The notes under the pieces were generated by a model. The model was not told the DNA's origin. It worked only from the letters and a program-made list of their open reading frames with translations, and made no database searches. From Protonemura montana (Eukaryota > Arthropoda > Insecta > Plecoptera > Nemouridae), in contig OX387605.1 in the NCBI GenBank assembly GCA_947568835.1, forward strand, positions 9,614,418 through 9,678,417: a stretch of 64,000 nt of DNA. Direction: 5' to 3'. Each line of letters starts with the position of its first letter. Positions within the stretch are counted from its first letter, which is position 1. A program made the translations under genes and the position numbers. Shown here in pieces: positions 48,261 to 62,100 of this stretch.

Positions 48261-51200
48261 AAGTAAGGCTTTTTCTGGTGTGGTGGAACTGACTTAAATA
48301 AAACAACTCTTGGCCTATTACCATTTTCTTAAGTCATCTAAATTCTGCGCACAAAACGCATAGGCTGAGTAGGAAATGAATAGCAAAGGAGAAATGTTAC
48401 AATGATTCTTGACCACCATTTCCCTGTCGTGTTTTCTTAGGCTCGGCAGACAGATCACTTTTCGGTGTTTACATGATGTTTCCTCTCTGTTTACGAACTC
48501 CACCTGGTCCATGATATCACGCACGCGGTCCAAAACTTGTGTCATCTCAGATTTATTGCATTCCCTCGATCGCCATACGGCCAGTGGGGCACGAAATTTA
48601 AATTATTTACATTTTTATGAAAACTGCTACGTTTTACGAAGCTATAAATTGACGACAATGTTGGCATTGTAATTTCATTGAAATCTATAAAACAAAGTAG
48701 TAAAACACAGGCGACTGATTCGCATCAGCGATGGCGGAATCGCTCAGAAAATAGCAACACAGGTCTGCAGGATTTATTGCAATGTGAACGTTGCTCCTTC
48801 GTTTTCCATGAGATATGACGTTAAAAAATATTAATCGCTCTTAAAATAATTTTTAAGTTATGGCAAGAAATAATAGTTTTACTGTAGCATAACACGAAAT
48901 CTATTTTGACTCGCGCGGGCATTTCTCGTGCATAACTTCGAGGCAATGTGCAAAGTGCACTCAATATATGTTCCACATACCTACAGCCTGGTGCCTTAAT
49001 TTGTGCACTTGGATGTTTCGTGCAAGTATATCTACATTGAAATAGGTTTGTGGTTTTTGTGCTCATATTAAGTTTGTTCTATCCGAAAATAGTTATTGTT
49101 GTTAAGAAATAATGAGCCGAGCTATAGCAGAAATTGCAACCAATGAAGTTCAACCGTCCTGTAAATGAACCTACAATTCCCAAAGTACTACACCAAACCG
49201 CACAACGTTACATTGGTTACATGACAATCGTTGTAATACGATCAATCATTTTAATGATTTGGTGTGACGAATGGTCCAAGCGTTTATATGCCGCACCGCT
49301 CCAGGGCTAAACGGGAAAAGAGCCTGAAGTTAAACCATACAATTTGGGTCAAATCCAGCAAGTACGCGATGATGTAACGATATTGCAGGGGAGGTGGGGG
49401 GGGGGCAGGCCTGTGGGAGATGCGGATTGCGGCGAGAGACATCTACTAGGGGTGGGGACCTGGTGTGGGGTGCGAACGGGGTGCTGGTCGGGTACGAGGG
49501 AAGGGGATTGGATGTAATTGCTCGCCCAGCGGCCGATAATTTACACATTACGAATACAAGAGGAGAATAACCCATCCTATCTATATATGTATATATTCCA
49601 GTTCCATTCCATTTGGGCAACAATGTAGCTAGCTGGCGAAATCGGCGTGGGTTATATAGGGTGGGCAGAACGTTACATGGTCAAATACAGATATGCGTCC
49701 AGGCATACGATTAGAAAACATCGAAGAGAAATGAAAATGGAAAATTTTCATTTTGTTTTCAATCACTCGTGGGTTTTTTTTAAACCGGGCTATAAGCTAC
49801 GAGTCTGTACATGACTAATTTGTGATGATTAAATCTCGGATGCCTGAGTAAACAAATGCAGCACCAGCCTATCGAAAACAAAGCCATTATTGAAATTATC
49901 TTTTTCATAAATATGCCTGTCTATGAGCCTAAAAAAAAAACACATACTTTACTGCGAAAAACGAGAGAACGCAACTTTTGCGAATAAATTTGGTCGATAA
50001 ATTCTAAAACGTTCTAATATCGCGCTGCCCGCTTTTGTCTGGATATTGGCGTTCAGCGTGTATTGTGGATCTTGGTGCATAAAGGAGAACCTCGAAATGC
50101 TGTAAGTATAGAATCATACGTATTTGTGCTCTATTCTGCCTCTGTAGCAATTTCAATTATGCAAATGTTCAACATTGTTCCTTTACTCTTGGGGCGCGTG
50201 CACTGTGACACTAGAAAGAAACGGGGCAAAGTCAAACGTGTAGTAGCTACTAGAAGACAAGACAGCAAGTAGTTAAGAGCTTTTGTTGTTAGGGGAAGTA
50301 ATCCTAATGCAACTTTCATGTATATTAAACCTAACACGGCACAGGCTCTTTGGGTGTAAAGGAAGTTGCTCTATCGGCAATATACTAATATGTTTTATGT
50401 TACGATTTCTAAGATTCGGTTCTTGAAACATTCGTATTTAAATTCTCCATTTTTTTTTAAAACATTTTTCTATCGTGCAATTTCATTTAAAAATGTTGTG
50501 TTAAGGAATAATGACAATTATTTTAAATGTTGTTTTTTATTTACTGTTGATTTTTACGATTTCCCCTTTAGGTAGATATACTGGATTGAATGTAGTGCTG
50601 AAATTATTCCAGCGAACGATTTTGCTGTTCATTATGCATAATAATAGTTGTGCAAAATTGAGCTTGATTATGTTTGGGGATTTAGAATTTCTTGTGTTGC
50701 TCAGGGCATACCTAAGTCTGGAAACCACCACGAACACGAAGCCGTGGAAAGGTGTTTTTTATTTTCTTAGTTATCTTTCGACTTGCATATAATAATAGAC
50801 TTGTAAACTCGATTAACTCGGTTGCATTTTGATTTCATTCCACTCGAGTCTCTGGTGACAACTTTCAACGCACAAGGCAATATTTTTTAGAGCATAGCAC
50901 GAAATCGTACTCAAAAAAGCGTCAGGCACAGGGATTTCACAGCCCTAACTCTTCAAAATCAAAATAAGATTATGGTAATCATCGGGAGTGGCTGTTTTAT
51001 TTTTAATGCTCTTTCTGGTTCTGAATATATTACTTTTTTTATTTCTGTTGGAATGTGCGCCAACATGTGCAAAGCATAGCGTCGATGATTTTTTTTTTTG
51101 AAGACGAGAGTGGTTATGTGCAAAATTGGAATGTATGACTAAATAATTGGACAAAGCCAGAATGGATCCTCATCAACGTTGAACATGTCGAAAGAAAACA

Positions 51201-54200
51201 CATATCAGAACAACGACAAGTCAATATTGAATTTTATCAAAAGCAGCTCGAAACACAATGAATCAATGGGCCATATATTACTCAATGCCAAAGCCGCTAC
51301 TTTTTCGTTGGATCCACTTAACTACAGAGCATGCTTTGCCCGATCTCCTCTCATAGCAGATTTCCAGCGCTGCTCGTCATCCTCGTGAAAAACTTTAATA
51401 ACCCATCCCAGAGAACAAATTGCATGTTTTACACTCAAACCATTATCGGGTGGTTTGATGGAAGGAGTAACACAGAGATGTTTTGTGTGAATTTTAAAAG
51501 CGGACGGCCATGATTTCACCTTGATTGATCACTTGCGTATCACGGTATCATACATGCATACGGCCCGCGTAACACACCGCGCCCGGCCGCCGCCGCCGCC
51601 GCATGCGACGCCGCAACAAACACCCCTTGGAAGCCGCAAAAACAACCTCCATTATCACTCTCTGGGGATCCACGGTCCACCCCCAACTCTTCACAACACT
51701 CTAGTGACAAATCTCTCGGCTAAACCCATAAAGACCTCATACATCAATCAATCTAACTGTTACACATTGGCACATACTCTGTATGGTTACAACTCGCAGT
51801 CAAATTGCTACGCTTTCAGCTGAAGAAATCACTGGACATTGAGTATTAAATAGTCATGTTATCAGTGCATTTCTTCAAAGTTCGTTGTCTCATTGACAAC
51901 GAATTCTGTTTTGTTGATTAGCAAAATATTTTATTGTGCAATTTTTTGAAATAATTTTCTTCTAGAGCAAACCACACCACTCTGCAAGAAAACATACTTT
52001 TTCGGCGGAGCCGGAAGTTGTGGCCAACTGAAAATTTTAAAACACTAACAATCATCACAGCATATCAAATCGCTATTTCCTTTTATTTAAGGCCTTTTTA
52101 GTGCCAAGATCTTTTGTTTTTCGAGCTATGATAATATATTTGCTAACAATTAAGACAATCTTTGATATTATTTTGACAGATAAAATAAGTATTTTGAAAT
52201 ACCGCCATTTAAATCATAACTGAAATGTTATTCATAGATTGGTATCAGTCCTTGGTAGACAGTCCTTGGCCTACTATCTTTTCTCACAAACTAGACTATA
52301 AAAATCCCACACCCACGAATACAGTATTTTTCTTTATAATTGCAGAAAACTCATGTGTTTCATTAAAAATGTGTAACGTTGGTGACTATGTTGGTTGAAT
52401 GGCAGCTTGGCAAGCACCGAGGCGCGAAGATCGAGAAAGTCAGCCAGCAGTGTCGTCGCCTGGGTCCTCGCGTATCGCCGCCTCTTCTCGCACAGTGCAC
52501 GTATGTTTGACACGACGTAAAGCTTAGTCGCACAATTAGATGCGACCACAATGATGCCACTGGGGACGCTAGGATTTTAGATCGATCGAAAGGGGACTAG
52601 AAAAGCGGAAGAGCAATCCGAGGCAACGACGACAGCGTCGGGCCAAAAACAAGACAGACAATTCGTTGGTTCGTTCGGCTGAGAGAAAGAAGTCGCGAGC
52701 GACGGTAGATTTTCCTCTCGGCGGCACATATTGTCTTTAAGCCACCAACAAGTAGAAAAACAACTGGAAGGAGTGGCAGGAGGTGGAGTAGAGAAAGACG
52801 ATGATGAACAAGAAAATTCCGACCGTATTACATGTCTTCTTGAGTTCTGTTCATAGAATTATATTAGAGCAGGAGTGAACAAAGTAAGTGGAAATGCTTT
52901 CTTGGTTAATCGTTTATTTTTTTCTTTTGACGCTTTATTTTAACAATTGCAATGCTTAGCTCTGTGATTATTAGCAACGTTAATTGAGCTAATTATGTTT
53001 CTGGTGATGAAAATGTGAAGTCGTTTCGTGTTTGGTACGCAAAAGTCTCGCTTATTTTCACAGCGGTTGGCAAAAAAATGTCGGAGTTAATTTTAGATTA
53101 GGTATGCTTATTTTAGTTGAACAATGCGGCAGGAGGTTTTGCAAAACACAGAACAGCACTTCCTAATATATAAAACATCTAGACAAATCCGCTGGGAATT
53201 TATTCGACACCCCTGGCGAGCATAGTAAATTCAACCAGAGGAATTTCATCGTTTAGCTTCAGACATCCCGAGATTCGACGAGTGAAGGGGTGGAATTCGC
53301 TGCAGACACACGCACTCATTCCCCTCCCCTCCCCATACAGTCAGCGAGTGTGCACACACCACATATTTCCACTTTTCCGCGAGGCGCGCCCTAGTGTGCC
53401 GAGAAGGGGGGAAGGGGCCGCTCGGTTCGCCGCGGAAAATGTCCTGGAAAATGCCCGCGAAAACCTCTCTCAAAGCGCACGTCTCACGACGATGTTCCAA
53501 GATGCATGAATCGTGTTCTTTATCATCTCATAATAGTGTGTCCCATGAATAATAAATAGACCACAAATATTTCATGGAAAAAAATGAGATTGAACAAGTT
53601 TAGCAGAGTCTTTTAAAAGAAGTCGAGGGAATGTAATAATCTTTTACGTGACTTATTTTATGAATATGAAATATTATATGATTGTGGTCCACACTAAAGA
53701 TTGAATGGTGGCTGTAAAGGTTTTTAATATGAGCACTGGGCAAAAGAAGGTAGGGTCCATGTGACTTGAAAAGTTAGGAAGCTGCTATTTTATTCTTGTT
53801 GAGCGCAGGGTTTACCGCGAGCAATTCAGACGATGGTCAAACTTTGCATGTAAACACAGAAGAAAAGCAGAGGAAAACTCTAACGAGACATGCTGTTTCC
53901 ACTTTTTGAGCACATAAACTGTCATGATAAGACATTTGTTTTTATTTTAATCGTATACATTTCTATTTTAGAAGAGGAGAAATGAATGCTCTTCTAAATT
54001 ATAATTTCAGAACGAAATATCTCCGTATCGAAAGATCTTTAGAAAAGTTTCCGAGTTTTCCCGCGATACGTACCTACATTGCTAATGTTGAAGTTTTCTT
54101 GTTTATTTTTTCATTGAATAAACAATGAAATCGTCAGATATTGCGGCGAGTCTAAACAAATATAAACATTTGAAAATGGTGAGCTTTGGCTTCGTGATTT

Positions 54201-54241
54201 TTAAAAATTCGTTAATACTTTACCGAATAAAACATATAATA

Positions 54242-54262
54242 GCATACTTTTAAAAAGTATGC
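54242..54262. repeat. Near-perfect palindrome
   Basis: GCATACTTTTAAAAAGTATGC, a 21-nt near-perfect inverted repeat in AT-rich DNA; function unknown. Confidence 0.7.
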
Positions 54263-54756
54263 AAGTAAATACGTTTCTTGATGTATTACTGGAGCAGGCC
54301 AAAATCTTAGAAAATTATCAACATTGTCTTAAGTTATGATAAAGATTGATTGTAGACGACTCCCAATTTATATGTTTTTTGATGAATGTTTTATTTATTT
54401 ATGTATTTCAAAGGTGACACACCGGTTGGTCTTTCAGTAAAGCACAGTTTTTCACGTGGGAAACAAACTACTTTACAATCAGAGCTATTATTACCACACT
54501 TTCCATGAGTGTTGGTGAACATTACATTATTAGAGAAGTGTTTATCACAAAATATTATTAATGCCTCTCTAGACCATTATTTGTAGGAAAGTGACGAGCG
54601 GATTTCAATGGGTGAGGTGATATACTGAATACGGGGTCGTAGAGGGTGGGTTCTACGATACATTATTAACGTTCGTATGTGTAGTACGAATATTGTACGA
54701 ATATGTGTACGAATACAGCACACTGCGAGTCAAGTGGCAGTTAACTTCAACGCAAT

Positions 54757-54790
54757 TCTCCCTCTCTCCCTCTCCCTCTCTCTCTCTCTT
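54757..54790. repeat. (TC)n polypyrimidine tract
   Basis: CTCCCTCTCTCCCTCTCCC followed by TC repeats and TTTGCAG. It resembles a plus-strand splice acceptor, but no convincing exon follows. Confidence 0.85.
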
Positions 54791-56129
54791 TGCAGTACTC
54801 TCTCTCTAGTTTTCCCTTATTCTCTCGCTCCAGTTTTCTCTTGTTCGCGCGTGGAGCGGCCCAGAGGTTCCCCAATATCGCACGTTTTCGACCTCGTTTC
54901 TACTCATCGCTCGGCTTACTTTATAAGCCCTTGCTAAGAGAAAATAACAAACGGAATCAATTGTCTGCCAGTGCTTTCACGCCGGGTTCGTTTTCACAGC
55001 TGACCCATTATCCGAGAGACCGAGCTAGCAGCAGCACATGCGTTTGACAATTCCCTATACGCAGACCGCGAACGTATACATCCGATTTGCGGTATTACGA
55101 GCATGGCCCGAGTACGGATATAATCAAATTTTTAACAGCTAAGCGTCGGTGGTAAGTTGTCTTAAAGATGAGCTTACTTGAAAATTCTTTTACCGAACAA
55201 AAGAAGGAGCTGGAACGTCAAAGAAAGCAATACCATTGGATATTGCAGACGGCCTTGAAACTCTTCAGCTGCGTTTCAAAGCTGCTTGGATCGTCTGTTC
55301 ATCATTTTTGTTCAGAATAAACGAGCGCTACTTGATGGAATGGCCGAACTGAAAATAAACGGCCGCAATTGCTATTTCGCTTATTGATTCGTCGAGCCTT
55401 TTTTTTTTGTTTTTCTAAGTGTTGAAGACGAAGACGAAGACGGCTATTTCACAAAATAAAGGAATTAAATGCTTCCCGTTACGTCAATTTGCATAATGAG
55501 ACTTTAAAGTAAGCTAAGCTAAAAAAGACAAAGAAGAATTTACATCATTTAAATCAACCGTATTGAACCAACCTCTCGGGAAAGAGGAAACGGGCAACAT
55601 TCTACTTGGAGTGGGATGGTGTTTCCTAGCGTGGGCACCGACTACGTGTAAGTCTGTTCCGAGACCAAACGAGTGTGCAAACAGAATTAATGAGAGCATA
55701 TCCAAGTAAATAACTCACCCATCTTAAGTTCAAAGAATTTTAGTACAAAAGATCGCAGATAATTTTATGTTGCTATTACTTTAATTCCGAGTCTATTCAT
55801 CCCGTTCCCCAACGCGTTAGATAAATTTGGCCAAGCTGACTGATCGTGTTTCAAAATGAAAGCATAACTTACTTTATTGAATCATGAATACAAAAAGGAC
55901 ACAGCAAATCACCATATAAATGACTTTTCCGGCGCTTATTTTTGTGTCACGACTGAGCTATTGACGCGGACTCGATATTGATTTGACACTCGAATTTCCT
56001 GTTCCGCGTCTATAATTCACGTCGAGCGAAGGAACGAAGTGAAGACGAAGAAAATCATATCGCCGATGGATTTGATACGCCAGAATGTTGAGGACCAGGA
56101 GAGTGAGGTTGGGGGACGTTGGAGTGGGT

Positions 56130-56165
<36 letters not shown>
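56130..56165. repeat. G36 homopolymer
   Basis: Thirty-six consecutive G, flanked by GGGGG and GTGGG runs. Such a tract can form G-quadruplex DNA; its exact length in the assembly is unreliable. A short minus-strand ORF across it reads as polyproline and is an artefact. Confidence 0.92.
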
Positions 56166-56166
<1 letters not shown>

Positions 56167-56670
56167 AGATAGAGGTGACATATTGAAGCGAGAAGAGTGA
56201 CGCGTTGGGGTGATAGATGCGTTGTCAAGATGCTTGCTAACCATGGAAGTTCGTTATAGGCCTACGCCGAACGTGACAAGATTGTCTAAATAAAGGTAGC
56301 CGGACGAAATTTCGTTTTACCTCGAGAAAAATGACAATCTTTTTTTTCAGAGGTCGAACCCCAGAGACCAGAGAGACCATCGGTACTTTTAAAACGGCTG
56401 CAAATTCGTTGGAAATTTCGGTAGAACAAACGGCTTTCGGTGGGAAATGATCATGAACGTGTTTTAGACTTTCCTTGTGTTTAATCCCTACGTTATCTGG
56501 TGGCTTAATGAGATGTAAGAGTGTGGACAGGTCTCGCCGGTTTCCTTTAATGTACTGCTAGTAACCGATGTAAAACACCACATTTCCACACTGCCGAGCC
56601 GTGTTAACAAGGTACTAGTCCAGCCTCGTGTGATTTTCAACTCTCATAACTCAGAGTACGCCCTTCCCTT

Positions 56671-56714
56671 CGCCGTCGAAGTCGGTGGCGTCGGCAGCGT
56701 CGGTACGCTACGCC
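56671..56714. repeat. GGCGTCGGCAGCGTC islet
   Basis: CGCCGTCGAAGTCGGTGGCG continuing TCGGCAGCGTCGG. Same motif as the islet at 38102. Confidence 0.75.
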
Positions 56715-58920
56715 AGCGTCCTCGGCTCATTCCCTCACACCCCTCTCAGCGTCGCCGGCAATCTCTTAACATCCTCCTGCAGCCCCCTGAAGGCCCACCC
56801 CTCTTGGAAACGGTCCACCGGATGATTGGATCAAGGTTTTTTGGTGGAAATCCAGCGTGGAGGCGAAGAGAAAAAAGAGCGAGAGAGATTTAAAGGTGGA
56901 TAGGAAAGCGGGTAAGAGATAGGATGAAACTGTACTCTGACCCACGCTGACATTAATTCCCCAATCTGGCTTCACCTCTTACTGCTTGACAGATAGGCTA
57001 CCCACTTGTCTCGGCGCAAGGAAGAGAAAAGGATATTACAAAAATCAAAACTTCCTACACACGCGAAACTTTTAGATGTCACTTTTTTTTGTTTTGTGAC
57101 GAAGAGCAATTCGTTCCGGATCTTTTTTTAAAGTGTTAATCGGATTTGTGGTTGAAAATTAAATTTATACAATCTTTATTCTGACAAATAAGTAAGAATT
57201 GAACATTGGTTGAAAATAAACGTTTTATTTAGAAATCTCATTCGTCGCCGTGACGGTAGCGACTCACTCATGGCTTAAGTTTATGACTTAGTTTTCTTTT
57301 TTGTTTACCGCAAAGAGTTTGTAGACTTATCCACCCTTAACCACATTGCTCCTAGCCTCACCTGCTTGCGATTAAAATCCCTCCACGCTCGTTCAACACC
57401 AATTGTATTTTACAAACGATAGCACAAACTAAAATTAAGATGAAATACCTCTAAAATTTTAATTGAATTTAGCATACGCCGGCTATCTCAACTCGCATTT
57501 CATCACCCTTTCTTAAGACCGATCGTTTATTTATTTGCTAATCCACACCGGATCTGTTGACCAACTCAATTTCCATATAACATTATAATTAATTATTTTA
57601 AGCCATCTCGTCTTTGATCTTGTGTCAAAATAATTTATCACCAGCATCACATGAGGTTGCAGCGAAGTTCTATAACGCTAGCGCTCTGGCGGAAGGTTCT
57701 ATCACGGCTACTTGCTATGCATTACGATTTAGTCCTTTTGTTGTTTGCACCACCGAGCGGCGGACAGTTCGGGTGTTGACACATTAGATAGGGTATGTTA
57801 GGCTTTGCAGATGTGGAGGCCTCCGACCAAAAGCTTTGAAAGCCGACTGGTTGTCCATGCACATATTGAACATTCAGAGGTCTTCGTGAACATAGCTGTG
57901 CGTTTTTTTTTAACCCCTTTCGTATGTGTTTGGTAGTGTCTACTCCACCATTGCTTACTGCTTCGTTTTTAGTTAACGGTTCACTCCAAGATTTCGGAGC
58001 TCGATCAGAGATAGTAATTTAACTTTTTTTACATAATTTGTTTGCCATTGTCTTGATTTGCGAGCTGTGATCGAGCGTAAGAGGCTTTAGAAGTTTAATA
58101 CAGTTGTAATATTCCACTCAACAGAGAACAGATGTGTGAGACTCAGGAAATTGTCGAACCTTTTCGACCTGTGTTAAGAATGTCCGATACCGATGAAAAG
58201 TTTCAGACACTTTAGAGTTTAGACATTAAAATCTTTTGTAAATTCGTTCTGGCAAACACGAGAAAGTAATTCCTCCATTTGCCTTATTCGAAGCGATGCT
58301 TTCTGTGTTGCGATGCTGGCGACTTAGTCTACTAATAAAACATCTTTCAAACACGACGAGACGGTGTTTTTAATAATCATACTAATTAGGAATGAGTTCA
58401 GTTGAGTAAATGAAGGCAGACTGAGCGGGCAAAGTCTTGCAGTTTTCAGGAGATTGACAAACTCCTTTCAATTCATAATTTCTGATTCAGTGATTTGCTG
58501 AATTAAGCTAAAGTGACGAAGACTTCTCGAATACTCGTAGCTTAGGTATGTAAATACAATTTTATATGTATGTTATAAAACTAGTATAGTGTTATGCTGT
58601 TAGTCAACAAACATCCGTAGTCAAAACCAACCTAATTTCCCTAACCCTAGGAACCATGTTTACTTACATTTAATTGATTAAACAGCATTTAACATTACTG
58701 GAGTATTTATTCAAAGATATCAGATACTTGATATTAAACATACAAGATGGTTAGTGTGCATCTCCTTTAGGGCATAACTACATTTAATGGTGTATACCGT
58801 GTTATTGTTATGCAGATTTCATAGCTCTCCTAATTATACTCATGCAATTTCAACATCACAAATACTCCATTTGCACGAGAAGAAACTTGAGAAATATTGA
58901 CACAAATTAATTATTGTGAA

Positions 58921-59128
58921 AGAACGTCGGTCGAGCCCCTAAAAGTGTTCCCATTTCGTTTGAATTCCTGAGTAGGGCTGCTCTAACCCTTGAAGAAGTA
59001 ACTAGCACATGTTACGAAACGTCGTGAAATTCAGTTGTCTTTTACTTACCATTCAAAACCCATTTCAAATAGTTTTTGTTAAAACTAGTGCTCAGGCTAA
59101 ATCAAGTAGACATGAGTCTAAAAACCAT
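58921..59128 (+). mobile_element. Penelope-like element 3' tail with hammerhead-like motif
   Basis: 58990-59023 reads TTGAAGA, a GTAAC stem, 8-nt loop, GTTAC stem, GAAAC and GTC. This is the order of a hammerhead core (CUGANGA, stem II, GAAA) except that the first C is T. Penelope-like retroelements are known to carry hammerhead motifs of this kind. The last 78 bp (59051-59128) match the end of the 22.3-kb foldback element and stop at the same CTAAAAACCAT. The 5' limit is not clear, and no reverse transcriptase was found. Confidence 0.45.
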
Positions 59129-62100
59129 CATAGTTACAATGGCAATGTCCCAGTGAAAATTAAATCAAAAAGAAAATGTCCGTAAACATTTTCTGTACAG
59201 AAGGTGGTGGATCGTGGTCTCATCAATGCAGCTCATGGTCCCTCGTTTTTTTGTCCCAAATTAATTTTTAATGGACATTCTTTGTAAATTGGCACCCTTA
59301 TTGCAGAAAAAAGGACACATTAGTCATGTTTTCTTAATCCGCTTTACCCTTTGGCCTCTGTAACAGCAGCGCCAACGCTTGGCTTTGATCGTATTTCCAT
59401 GTTTATTTAGCAAATACCTGGACGCGTTGGCAGCTGAACCATGCCACTGAATATTAGCTTTACAAGTCGCTCTTGATGAACTTTGTACATTTCACAAGTT
59501 CCCTCCCCATCCGCCTCCCGCAATGCACAAACTTATCTAGGAATCGAGACCTCGTGACCGAATAAAGCTAGATTTACCTCAATTATGATTTGTTATGAAA
59601 ACGATATCTTTGATACGTCAAAGTGCTGCGTTTTAAATGCCTTGATTGGAAAATGAATCGAGAAAACATTTTTGATGAAGGCTATGCTCTGTTCAGAAGA
59701 TGGTATATAACTCGATTCGAGTCATTGGAGGTCAAGTTTTTCCAATTCCCGGTCCCCTGCGAGTTTCCCGCATGAAACAGCCTGCCAGTATCGATGGAAA
59801 AGCGTATTGGACGAGGCCAAATCTTTCGCCCCTCGGATTAAAGGTCGATACAGAAAAAATAGCATTAAATTATTAAGTTTTGAATCGCCGTGAAACACTG
59901 AAACGCAAGGAACAGGCTATCATGATGATACCAGTCCACACAATTTAACATTGGTTTTGTTCAAGCCACTATTTAAAATGTATTAACCAACACGGCAGCT
60001 AAATAGAAATTAAGAACCCGCCAACTATTCCCAGAAGAGTGAAAATGTAAGTGTTTTTTTTTTCACAAAACAAAAACAGGGTTTTAAAGGATGTAATTTT
60101 AGATCTGGCGTTTTTGGTATTGACGATACCAAGAGCAATGTTTATAGTTGACGACAGCGTTAACGCAGGGCGGCAAATGCTACAAAAGAGTACAACACAA
60201 AAACGACTGCCGATTGATTTAAAAGCCGTGAAAACCACTGAAAAGTTACCTAGCAAAGAACTTTTCATTCATAGAAATTACATTCCATTGTCTAGCGCGA
60301 ACGGAAAGGAGCAATTTATTTTGCTTGCTCTCGTACCAAGCACAATTACCCTCATTATGCTGTGCCACACATTGTGCGTGCTTCTAGCTATGTGTTTTGC
60401 AAAACCAACACAATTATTTGTAATTAAGAGGTGTGTAATGATATCCACACATCGTAGTAATGTGTTTGCGGCACAGCGGATGGCAAATGGGGTCTTCTGG
60501 AAATTAAGCACACGCTCTTGTGTTCACTGCTAGATAAGGCATTACGGTTAAACGAGTGCTAAACTGGACACTGCTGCAGAAGATATATTTCAGTTTGGGT
60601 TACAATTACCCATATGACCGGATCCATACCGTTTTTCGTTGTTAAATAATAAACTTGGACGTGTTACCCCTTCCTCTTATTTGGCGGTTCATGTTATTGC
60701 CGTGGCACCAGAGTGGTGGTCGTCGGGGGTGGGGGGATGGATGACATCGCGTCTAATAATACGGTTCACTGAATTCCTTCATTTCGCTCTATCAAGGATT
60801 GCTGACACGGTCAAGATTACAGCGCAGAGCAAAAGATGACTTCCAAAAGACAAAACGTATATAATGGAGAAAAGTCAACGATGAAATCAGGGGTTTGTAA
60901 ACACAAGCATCGGAATTGTTTTGCCGATATTCTCTCGTGCCTTTTGTTCTGACAAGCGACAACACTTATACAATCAGGTAATAAGCATTGATCAAATTAA
61001 CCCACCACTGACACCGATGTAACGGTGTCATAATTCAAGGTCAAAACTATTTTGCTTGTTACTATATAACCCTTTTTTTACTGTTTTTAATGAACCACCA
61101 TTAGTTTTTGTGTGCGACTTCTTCCTGCTTCCTGGGTTACCCACTTCCTACAATGTGATTATAGTTTGTTAATTTCTTAATATTGATCCTGAAATTACTT
61201 CGTTATGAAAGTGAAACCTATGAAAATGTCCCACCCCTGTCCTGTCTCTGAACAAGAACTGTAAGAATCGAATATAAACGCGAAAGAATTTAAGGAATTA
61301 AAAGAGGAAAAGCTCGGTGTCGTCGATGTCTCGCCTGCCCTGCCAAGTCCGTCCGAGCCCGCAGAATACGGCGACTCCTTGTCTGCACTCGCGACCTCGT
61401 TAGAAATTGTGGGCAACCCCGTTCGCCCAAGATGTCCGGCTGCTTGTGATCGACATCGTGCAAACACCTTTATCTAGCTGCCAAAATTTGCGGCCATGCA
61501 AACAGCTTTGGTGGACTAAAATACTAAAAAAATCTAACGTCAATCCAGCAATAAAGAGGGCCTTCTATTTTCAACAGCACGCTATAAATCGCTGCTACGT
61601 CGCTGTGCACTGCTTTATAACTCCAAGATAAACTTCCATAAACGAACAACAGACTTAATATCGATTTGATCTTCATTCCGCTTGATTCACCAGGTCGTAG
61701 AAGTTGTATAGTTAATGGAACGTTAAAAATTACTATCAAAATGTTGAGTTTTGTAAACTCTAAGAGTTTTAAAGATGTTCGCGTTATTTTACAAGTTATT
61801 CGCCAATTGCACAGTTGTTAAACGTTTTTAATAATGCGCGCTTTTATTATATCATTTAATTACAAGAGAAATGTAGAATATGTTTAACGGTTTTTATACT
61901 GTTCTCACAAGATAGCAAATCGTTGCGGCTTGAAACGTTAAACCATCCCTTTGTGATGCATAAAAGGCGTGCGACTGTAAACTGGGGATAATTCGAGTTA
62001 ATGACTTTCATCAAATAGTTTGAATTAACATCTGCTTTGAAAGAATCTCGCTCAAAGAGGAGTGGCTCTCACCTTCCTTTGCTATAAGTTTCTAGCACAT

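Larger units (their letters stand above)
40668..58900. other. Upstream of visible DIP exons, no gene recognised
   Basis: Either the 5' intron of the DIP gene or upstream DNA. It holds (ACCAAC)n at 40791-40815, a GC-rich two-strand ORF patch at 41.5-41.8 kb, (ATT)n at 44.84 kb, CA and TC tracts, GACGCC islets (44160-44196, 56671-56714) and G36 at 56130. No exon with a signal peptide and a matching phase-1 donor was convincing. Confidence 0.65.

Noticed and set aside
55600-55705. Hydrophobic minus-strand start MDMLSLILFAHSFGL
   Set aside because: The only phase-compatible donor (gtgccc) is far from consensus.
61600-61680. Possible signal peptide exon (MKIKSILSLLFVYGSLSWS, minus strand)
   Set aside because: It resembles a signal peptide, but no strong donor in the phase needed to join DIP exon a follows it.
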